Assembly (NCBI GenBank): GCA_026826555.1 | Contig: JAKSZT010037198.1 | Span: 9,189,512-9,253,511, forward strand | Length of the DNA: 64,000 nt | Source of the DNA: Tolypeutes matacus | Taxonomy: Eukaryota > Chordata > Mammalia > Cingulata > Chlamyphoridae | Direction of reading: 5' to 3' | Part shown: positions 56,431-64,000 of the stretch, piece after piece | How the letters are laid out: the number at the start of each line of letters is the position of its first letter | Numbering within the stretch: the first letter of the stretch is position 1 | Made by a program: the position numbers and the translations under genes | The notes under the pieces: generated by a model | Told to the model about the DNA's origin: nothing | Seen by the model: only the letters and a program-made list of their open reading frames with translations | Database searches by the model: none

Positions 56431-59400
56431 ATATGCATGGCCCATTCCCATCATATAACATTTAAATTCCAAGGCAAGAAAACCATTAAAGATGCTGATA
56501 CATATGGATTGCTTACACTCAGTAGGACCAGAGGTGTCAGAGAAAGAAGGCTGCAGCTTTGCGTGCATGGAGCTATGGAGGCTCACCCATTACAGTAGTT
56601 ATAAGCTTGGAAAATTCAACAAATTCCGTATTTCAGTTAGCAAGGATGGGTCTCCTAATACTTAGACAGACTTTGTTTTCATTGGTCAACAACAAGGCAG
56701 ATGTGAGTCTGACTCATCTTCGTGTTTTGAGGACCTCTATCTGAGTAATACTGGCATTCAAACAGATTATCAATCATTCTCAACTTTGCCATACATTTCA
56801 AGCAGTCCCAGTCATCTAAAAGGCAAAGGGAGACAATATTCTCTCATTTGTAAATGAGAGAATGTACAAAACAAGGACTTTAAGAAATCAAAAAAAAAAA
56901 AAAAATCTAAAAACAGTATTTCTGCTTAATAGATAACTGAATTTCAAAACATAGAAATCTTTGGACAGAAAATGAACCTCAGAAATGTCTTTGCTTGTGG
57001 TTTAACTGTCAGCTCAGATTTGTAAAGCATTCTTTTTTTATGACATTCTTTTCACTGAAAATTTTTCTATTCATTTAAACTGTCCTGGTTGAAGAATTGA
57101 AATGAGACTCTATTATGAAAATGAAGGGTCATAATTTTTAATCAGTATGTATTACCTCTGGGGATGATCTAATGAAAGAGTATGAAAAGGACAAGAAAGA
57201 TAACAAAACAGTAATTATACAAATCCAGATTATATTTTGAGAGCTGCGATTTAAGCTTCTAATAGTAATCAGTAACCTTTTGATACTCTTCGATTAACAT
57301 TCAGAAAGCATTTGCCATTAAAAGAAAAGTCAAATTTGCAACCTTGGAGTTAGGATTATGGCATATATAAGTCTCAAATTAGTTCTATATCAATTCTCAT
57401 TAAGCTCTCTCCATGATTTAAAGAATGTCATAATAATATTAGTAAAAATAATAACAAAACAAAGTCATAATAAATAGCATAACTTTTATATCACCAATGG
57501 GGAAAAGCAAAAAGATAAAAATAAATCATATTTTATTCATATTTTTCATAATAAATAGAGAAAATTTATTTTTTAATAAATGTAATATATGTATATTATG
57601 TAACATTTTGGAAAGTGCAGTAGAATAATAAAGAAGAGAGAGAATGGTGCTGTAAAGCTCAGACTTTAGAGTTACATTGGGATAGGATGAAAACTTTAAT
57701 GCCATCGTTTCATGATTTTGAAATTTCAGCAAGTGAATCAACTTGACTCTTTCTCAACTGTTTATCATGATGCTTCCTTCAATGGATTTTTGAGAGGGTT
57801 TAATGAGAAGTTACATGAGAAGTGCTTAGAATAGGGACTGGGATGATATAGGGACATAAAAATAGAAGTCATTAATGCCATTGCCATTTGTCAGGTGACT
57901 TTTTATTTTAAAAAAGTACCATTCATTATCCAATTTTATTTCAAATAACAGAAGTATTGGTTTTTATCAGGTTGAAATATATTAACTTGACCACTTAAAA
58001 AGTCCTGGTAAATAGCATTCAACAGGGTAGACAGTATTATAAATTAATTCACATCATTGGCAATCCCAGAAATAATGTCTATTATAGTTTTGATTGATCA
58101 TTTTTATTTCAAATACACATGCATGAATAAAACTTTGAAATAATTTAAATTAAATCTGTCACTATTTTTTTAATATTCATTTATACATTTATTATGGGAT
58201 TTTTACCATATCACTAAACGTTCCTTGCATGCATGTGCTTTATAGTTTGCATTATTTTCCACCTTACATATGCAACATAATTTACTTAATATTGTACAAT
58301 GCAAATTGTTTTTAAACAGTGTTTGGACCAAGTATGTACTCAAGAAATAGCAAAGATATATAGTGGATCTTAGACAAGTGTCTAGAAAAGAACTTTGAGT
58401 ATGGCAATTGGTGTATGGAACTGAAGAAAATAAAATCGACAAAATGCTACTAAATTTTTACAATATATAAGGCAATGCTATTAAAAATTATGACTGTTGG
58501 GTGTTCAATACCAGGGTAAGGCATAGGATAAGCATGCCACCTTATAGTTCGATATTCCATATCAATAATTCAATTATAAATGAAATATTAGAAAAAGCAA
58601 CACAGCTGCACAATATATAACAGCATGTTACAAGGAAGTAAAATTTACACCAGTAATTCAATAATTATGTAACATTTAAAAATGTGTATATGTTTTTCAG
58701 TCTATTATTTGGTCAAAAAAGGATCATTTCAACAGATGCCAAAAATTTTTAATAAAATTCAATACTTAATTTTGATAAAAATTTGTGATTACATATTTGC
58801 ATTTTGTGACATATACAACAATGCATCTTTCAAGCAGCCACATCATTTATGTTCATTATTTGATGACTTGCAACTGGCTAGTATTTATACATATGAAATC
58901 ATCTTGAAGTCCCATTGAGCAGCAGACAAATTGGCTATCCACTAGTATTACGTAACATTTTTCTGAATATTATTGTCAACCCAGTTAGATCAGAGAAGTA
59001 AATAAATGATATAATAAATGGAACTTAATAGAATAAGTCAATATTTTCTAGTGATATAACAAGATAGGTAGAACAGTTATGTGAACTACCAAAAAGTTTT
59101 AGAAGCAATATGAATAATTATTAGTATTATTATATAAAAATTAGCAGCTTTCTAAGAGAAAGTAAAGGACATCATATTTACTATAGAAATAGAAATTCCT
59201 GAAAGAAATTTATGCTGAGAATTTAAAATTTCCACTGAGAAATAAAATAAATCAGGTGAGTATATAATACTTTATTGATTACATCAAAATAGTTTTCAAA
59301 TACATCATGGAATAACATCATTAAAAGTATTAATGTACAAAAAGAAATTTTGATAAAGACTTTTTATTTAATATTGGGATGGTGAAGAATTATCTAAGAA

Positions 59401-59484
59401 AGAACACCAGAAGCACTAACCAGAGAGATTGTTACACTTTTCTACTTAAAAATAAAAACAAATCTGAGATCTTTCACTTCTAGG
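56431..59484. other. Unassigned AT-rich sequence, 3 kb
   Basis: No gene and no confident repeat. Holds a perfect 12 bp inverted repeat at 56838-56863. Short frames at 57526-57741 and 58203-58442 (-) and 58682-58918 (+) show no known motif. Confidence 0.45.
56838..56863. repeat. Perfect 12 bp inverted repeat, 2-base loop
   Basis: ATTCTCTCATTT at 56838-56849, GT, then the exact complement AAATGAGAGAAT at 56852-56863. Confidence 0.85.
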
Positions 59485-60480
59485 AAGACGGAGGAAACAA
59501 ATTTCCCTATTCCTCCCTCTAAGTACAAAACAACAACAACAAAAACAAACAATTTGTGGACAGAGAACAACTCTTGGAAAGACAATTTGAAGAGCTCTGT
59601 GGATTTCTCTCCAGTGAAAATGGTAAAAATTAAAAAATCAAACAACCATTTAAAGTCTTTTGAAATGGTACTAAAGGCATAGAGAAAATGAGAAACATTA
59701 TCCAGGAAAATATATGAAAATTCAGTAAGAAAAGTGAAAACATGTTGTATCTGAAAGAAAATCTCTCCCTCTCTCCCATCTCCCAGCTTAGTGAGAAAGA
59801 AACTCCACTCCAGACTGGGGCAGTCAAGAAGACAGGGCTTCTGCCCCCAGCTTCCAGCTTTAGGACTATTTTCTCTGGAGTGGCAGGACATCAGCACTTT
59901 TCATCCTGCGGCAGCTACCTGTTACCAAGGCTTGGTTCCCAGAGAATGCAGTCAAGAGTTGGAATTTCCTTCTTCCACACCACCACTATTTGTGGAGAAG
60001 AGACTCTGCCTTGGGTGTGGCACCACTGAAAATACTGAAACTACAAACACCCTTGCCCGAGAGTATAAGTCAATGGTTCAGTGCTAGGGTAATGCCCCCC
60101 TTCCACCAAGTGGTCAGCTGATAAAGCAGGAATGCCTTTCAGAGAGAAGTGTGCCATAATACTCATTCCCAGCTCCAAATCTCTGGATCATAGATTTTGC
60201 CTGGGGAATAAGCAGACCACAAACTTGATATATCCTAATCTTTTCCCAAAGGAATTCACATCATTTGCAACAGGAAGTGGGGAAGGTCAAGCCTAAGGGA
60301 ACACTCAAAAAGAGTGAAGGTTGAGGTGGGAACCCATTGGAATGGCATTTGTTGATTTGCTGAAGAAACAGGAAAAACTTTAGGCCACTTAGCTTGCAGA
60401 AAAGAACTGGAGCAGGAGAGTTCTGGAAGGAGATCTCCTGGTTTCAGAACAAATGTCAAACATTCAATTCAAAACTGTTC
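59485..60480 (+). mobile_element. L1-type 5' UTR
   Basis: Opens with AGGAAGACGGAGGAAACAAA, similar to an L1 5' start, and precedes L1 ORF1 C-terminal sequence at about 60490. GC-richer core at 59800-60130. Unlike the 5' UTRs at 1508 and 43230 in detail, so a different L1 lineage. Frames of 95 and 98 codons (59742-60029 and 59791-60087) and the minus-strand 151-codon frame (59442-59897) overlap it and show no known domains. Confidence 0.5.
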
Positions 60481-61430
60481 TTTCATGGAATCCCAAACTT
60501 GATTGCGATAGTATGAAATAAATATATTCTCAGATAAACAAAATCTGAGAGAATTTGCTGCTAGCAGACTGGCCTTACAAGAAATACTAAAGGAGGTTCT
60601 TCAGGCTGAAAGCAAGTGATTACAGATGGTATTTCTACTTTATACAAAACAAAAACAAAAAGCTCTGGTAAAGGTAATTATGCAAGTATAAAACATATTA
60701 TTATTATTATTTATTTTTATTATTTTTTTATGTTTTTAATAAATCAGTTTTATTGATACATATTGATATAGCATAAATCCATCCACAGTGTACATTCAAT
60801 GGTATTGGGTATAATCACACAGTTGTGCATTCATCACTTCATTTTTACAGTATTTTCATTACTCTAATAATAATAACAAACTAAAATATATTATAAATGT
60901 CTGTTTCTCTCTTTTCTTTTCTTAACTTTTAAAAAAGCAACTATATAAAATAGGAGGCATGTAATAAATTGTTCTGTAACATAAATGTTATATAGAGTAA
61001 AGGAGAAAAAAGAGGAAAGTGTAAGAAAAGTTGTATTGGGCTAAGGAAATCATTAAATACAAATCTTTATATTTATTAATTATCTAGTCAAAAGGCAGAG
61101 ATGGCTAGACTGTACAAAATAAATAAAATAAAACAAAAAACACCATGTAGTGCCCACAGGAAACCCACTTTATATTCAAAAGCATAAATAGATTGAAAGT
61201 AAAAACTGGAGAAGAGATAGATCACAGAAATAGAAACCACAAGAAAGTATACGTGGCTACACTAAAATCAGACAAGATAGACTCTAAGAAAGAGGTTACT
61301 AGAGATAAAGGAGACTCTTTAATAATGAAAAATAACTTGAGTCCGTTAGGATGATATAATAATTATAAAAGTTCATGCTCCCAGCAATGGAGTAGAAAAA
61401 TACATGAAAGAGAAACTAAAGGAGAAATAC
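60481..61430 (+). pseudogene. L1 ORF1 end and ORF2 endonuclease start, relic
   Basis: At 60535-60630: DKQNLREFAASRLALQEILK-like, the ORF1 C-terminus. At 61150-61330: QETHFIFKSINRLKVKTGEE-like, then NHKKVYVATLKSDKIDSKKE-like, the ORF2 endonuclease start (usual QETHL...GVAIL.SDK). The bulk of ORF1 is absent. A minus-strand L1 3' end is inserted at 60715-60900. Confidence 0.75.
60715..60900 (-). mobile_element. L1 3'-end insertion
   Basis: TTTTTAATAAATCAGTTTTA, TTGATACATATTGATATAGC, ATAATCACACAGTTGTGCAT and TCATCACTTCATTTTTACAG closely match 18290-18400. Sits in reverse orientation inside the plus-strand L1. Confidence 0.7.
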
Positions 61431-61433
61431 AAA

Positions 61434-61985
61434 ATCTAACACACATGTTCAGGGCTTCTATGATGAAATTGACAAGAGCAGATTACAATGGCAGAGAAAG
61501 AATCAGTGGCCCTGAAGACAAGATCGTTGAAATGATTCAGGTTGAGGAGCAGAAAGAAAGAAAGAAAAAAAAAGCATGAAAAAAGAGAAGAAGGTCTAAG
61601 AGAAGTGTGGAATATTATAAAGTATGAAAATATATGCATTATGGGACTCCCAGAAGAAGAAAGAGAGAAAGGGGCCGAAAATATATTCAAAGCATTAATG
61701 GCAAAAACTTCCAAAATTTAACAAAAGACATCAATATATACATTCACAAACTAAACTAGCCACAATCAGGATAAGCTTGAAGAAAACTGGCCCAGACACA
61801 TAGTAGTCAAGTTCTCAAATGCCAAGGACAAGAGAGTTCTGAAAGCTATGAGAGAAAATTACATGTTATATATGAGGGAGCCCCAAAAAGATTAAGTGCT
61901 GATTTCTCATCAAAAACCATGGAGGCAAGAAGGTAGTGGCACAAAATATTTAAAGTGCTGAAAGAAAACAATTGCCAATCAAGAT
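61434..61985 (+). pseudogene. L1 ORF1 relic (second copy)
   Basis: From about 61455 it resembles the end of the coiled coil, at 61625-61700 the RNA-recognition start (ICIMGLPEEEREKGAENIFK-like), and at 61890-61985 the C-terminal domain (ISHQKPWRQEGSG-like, decayed from SSETMEARRQW). Frames are broken. Continues at about 62710 after a minus-strand insertion. Confidence 0.75.
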
Positions 61986-62703
61986 TTTTTTTCTCACAGT
62001 GGGGACTGGTCAGCTTTAATTTTATTGTTTTATTTTTAAAGAAGCTTTAGATTACATAAATGATACATTGAAAAATAAAGGGGGATTCCCATATACCACA
62101 TTGCCCCTCCTCCCACACTATTCCCCATTAACAACATCTTTCATCAGTGTGGTACATTTGTTACAACTGATGAACACATATTGAAGTATTGCTACTAACC
62201 ATGGTCTATAGTTCACACTATAGCTCATACTTTGCACCACTCATTTTTAGAAGTTTTGACAAAATGTGTAATGGCCTGTATCCATCATTGCAATGTCATT
62301 CAGAACAATTCAAATGTCCCCAAAATGCCTGTTGTTACACCTATTCTTCCATCTCTCTCCCCTCAGAACCTCTGGTGACTATTGCTTTTATATAAATGTT
62401 ACAAGTTCTTCCATTGCTAGAATAATAATAAATCTACTTTAGTCCATAGTTGTATTCCCCCCTTATGTTTGTTCATTCCTCAATCTTGAGGATTTTGGGA
62501 TGGTTATGCCCACTCTGCTTCTGACTGAGAGGGCACTTAGATCACATGGGGCAGATGAATGGAACTGTCCTGCCTGCAGTTGTAGATACTCTCTGTTTTT
62601 TTGGGATAGGTGTTGTCCATCATCATCATTTTGTTAGCTGTCCTGGGTGAGTCTGATGAACTGGAGAGTAGGTGTTAAAACACTGCTGAGATTCAGGGCT
62701 CAT
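61986..62703 (-). mobile_element. Noncoding A-tailed retroposon, minus strand, inserted in L1 ORF1
   Basis: On the plus strand it begins T-rich, then AAGAAGCTTTAGATTACATA, GGGGGATTCCCATATACCAC, TCTTCCATTGCTAGAATAAT, TCATTCCTCAATCTTGAGGA and TCTACAACTGC-type sequence in reverse, the complement of 2860-3540. Belongs to the ACCTATAAAA/GAATGAACAAAC sub-group, extending upstream almost as far as the 2691 copy. Confidence 0.75.
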
Positions 62704-63162
62704 CTGACATATGAACAGACTCTTTCAAAAATGAGGAAGAGATTAAAACATTCCTCAATAAACAAAGGCTGAATTATATATGTGAATGTGGTTAAAAGGG
62801 GAAGCTTTAGGTATATATATGTTACTAGAATAAAAATTAAAAGATAAAACATTGGATCGTGTAACAGTGAACTTGATTGTAAACAATGGTCTATAGTTAA
62901 TAGCACAAGTGTAACAATATTCTTTCATGAATTATAACAAATGTGTGGCACTAATACAAGGTATTAATTATAAGGTGGCATATGGGAAAATATACCTAAG
63001 GTAAACTATGGACTATAGTTAATAATACAATTTTAATATTCTTTCATCAATTGTAACAAATGTACCACATTGGTGCAAAGTGTCAACAATAGGGGGTTAG
63101 GTGGGAACACTGTATTTTTCCATGATTTTTCTGTATACAACTTCTCTAATTAAAAAAAAAAA
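62704..63162 (+). mobile_element. L1 ORF1 end joined to an L1 3' UTR with poly(A)
   Basis: Resumes ORF1 with ACTCTTTCAAAAATGAGGAA and TTCCTCAATAAACAAAGGCT (KLSFKNEEE, KQRL), then passes directly to the L1 3' UTR, with no ORF2: two copies of a unit around TTCTTTCATxAATTxTAACA (62925 and 63044), AATAGGGGGTTAGGTGGGAA and a terminal A tract at about 63151-63162. ORF1 followed directly by a 3' UTR is the organisation of HAL1 (half-L1) elements. Confidence 0.7.
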
Positions 63163-63304
63163 GTTAACCAATAAGTCCCCATTGTATAAGCCAACCCATT
63201 GCATGTTATTTGTTTTAGTAGTCAGGAAACTAAAACAAATGAGTTATATGGGAAATTTGTATTTTCTGCAAGTTAATTTTTTCTCTAAAGTTACAACTTC
63301 TGTG

Positions 63305-63757
63305 ATAAAATTTTTAAAAGATGGTGCTAGAGCAAGGGGTTATCTATAGGGGAAAAGTAGAACTCACCCTAAATCTCATATTTTATGCAAAAATTAATTC
63401 AATATGGATTGGATTTGGGTAAAGAATATAAGACTATAAAACTTTTTTCTTAAAATCCTAGGAAAACTCTTTGCCATCTATAACTAGGCAATGTTTTCTT
63501 AGATTTGATATCAAAAGTATAATTGATAACATAAAATATGATTAATTGGACTTTATCAAAATTAAAAACTTTTGCTCTGCAAAAGCACTGTTAAGAGAAT
63601 GAAAATACAAGCAACAGAGTTGAAGGAAATATTTACCAACCACTTATCATACATAGGATTGTTATCTAGGATATGTAAAGTACACTAAAATCCCATCAGT
63701 AAAACACAAACAAACAAAATAGTCCAATTAGAAATTTACAAAATACCTGAAGGCATA
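63305..63757 (+). pseudogene. L1 ORF2 C-terminal relic
   Basis: AAAATTAATTCAATATGGAT, CTTAGATTTGATATCAAAAG, ATTGGACTTTATCAAAATTA, AAAACTTTTGCTCTGCAAAA and TCTAGGATATGTAAAGTACA follow L1 ORF2 C-terminal order. The sequence that would come next is the kind seen at 26085. Cut at 63758 by an LTR. Confidence 0.75.
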
Positions 63758-64000
63758 TGTATTAGTCAAAGGGATGCTGATGCAAAAAACCAGAAATCTG
63801 TTGGCATTTATAAAGGGTATTTATTTGGGGTAGACGCTTACAGTCACAAGGTCATAAAGAGTAAGTTACTTCCCTCACCAAAGTCTGTTGCCACATGGTG
63901 GAGCAAGATGGCTTGAGAGTTCAGGCTTCTTCCTCCTAAGGCTCCGTGGTCCCAGCTTCTTCCAATCTCAGCTGTAGGCTGGCATAAAGCTTGTCTTTCT
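63758..64000 (-). mobile_element. ERVL-like LTR, group 1, partial at window edge
   Basis: Begins TGTATTAG and matches the first 240 bases of the 7490 and 47939 copies (TATTTATTTGGGGTAGACGC, CAAAGTCTGTTGCCACATGG, GGAGCAAGATGG). AATAAA on the minus strand at 63820-63825. Left flank is GCATA (63753-63757); the right end lies beyond the window. Confidence 0.8.

Noticed and set aside
59442..59897. 151-codon minus-strand frame
   Set aside because: Antisense to an L1-type 5' UTR, no recognised motif, and phenylalanine-rich as expected from reverse-reading A-rich DNA.
1..64000. CRISPR array, phage, operon or other prokaryotic system
   Set aside because: No regularly spaced repeats, no dense coding. 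The DNA is clearly mammalian by its L1, MIR, L2 and SINE content.

Overview
This is a gene-poor, AT-rich stretch of mammalian nuclear DNA built mostly from interspersed repeats. I found no intact protein-coding gene, no rRNA or tRNA gene, no CpG island, no CRISPR array and no prokaryotic or phage feature. The open frames present are short and lie in retroelement relics or unremarkable DNA.

The repeat complement points to a xenarthran (armadillo, sloth or anteater). Evidence: tRNA-derived SINEs of the type described as DAS-SINEs in armadillo, single-unit at 23857-23943 and two-unit at 23127-23602 and 34001-34470; two related groups of ERVL-like solo LTRs (604 bp, 610 bp and shorter copies); and many L1/HAL1-like elements sharing one 3' end. 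Ancient mammal-wide repeats (MIR, L2, L1M, hAT and mariner miniature elements) form the older background. The taxon call is inference from recalled repeat types; no database was searched.

Layout. 1-6255: plus-strand L1 pieces; one L1 5' half is split by two noncoding A-tailed retroposons. 6256-10461: older DNA with two LTRs. 10462-17527: a 7 kb block nearly free of recognisable repeats. 18145-22545: a minus-strand L1 running from 3' UTR to its 5' terminus, carrying a small retroposed insert of unknown source at 19091-19242. 22815-24510: an ancient L1 filled with SINEs. 24.5-36.8 kb: mostly unassigned sequence with MIR, L2 and L1 remnants, a hAT miniature element with exact target duplication, and a two-unit SINE. 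36835-45084: a solo LTR, a small retroposon with two poly(A) tracts, a second minus-strand L1 with a complete 5' end, and a mariner-like miniature element. 45636-45840: a long polypyrimidine tract. 47-53 kb: LTRs and ancient L1 pieces. 53-59 kb: mostly unassigned. 59485-63757: plus-strand L1 fragments, then a solo LTR running off the window.

Nothing here forms a gene system. The best leads concern retroelement biology: a 3'-terminal module shared by several otherwise different retroposon groups, a noncoding A-tailed retroposon family with seven copies, two apparent 3' transductions, a small retroposed insert of unknown origin, and LTR copies whose target duplications identify their class.
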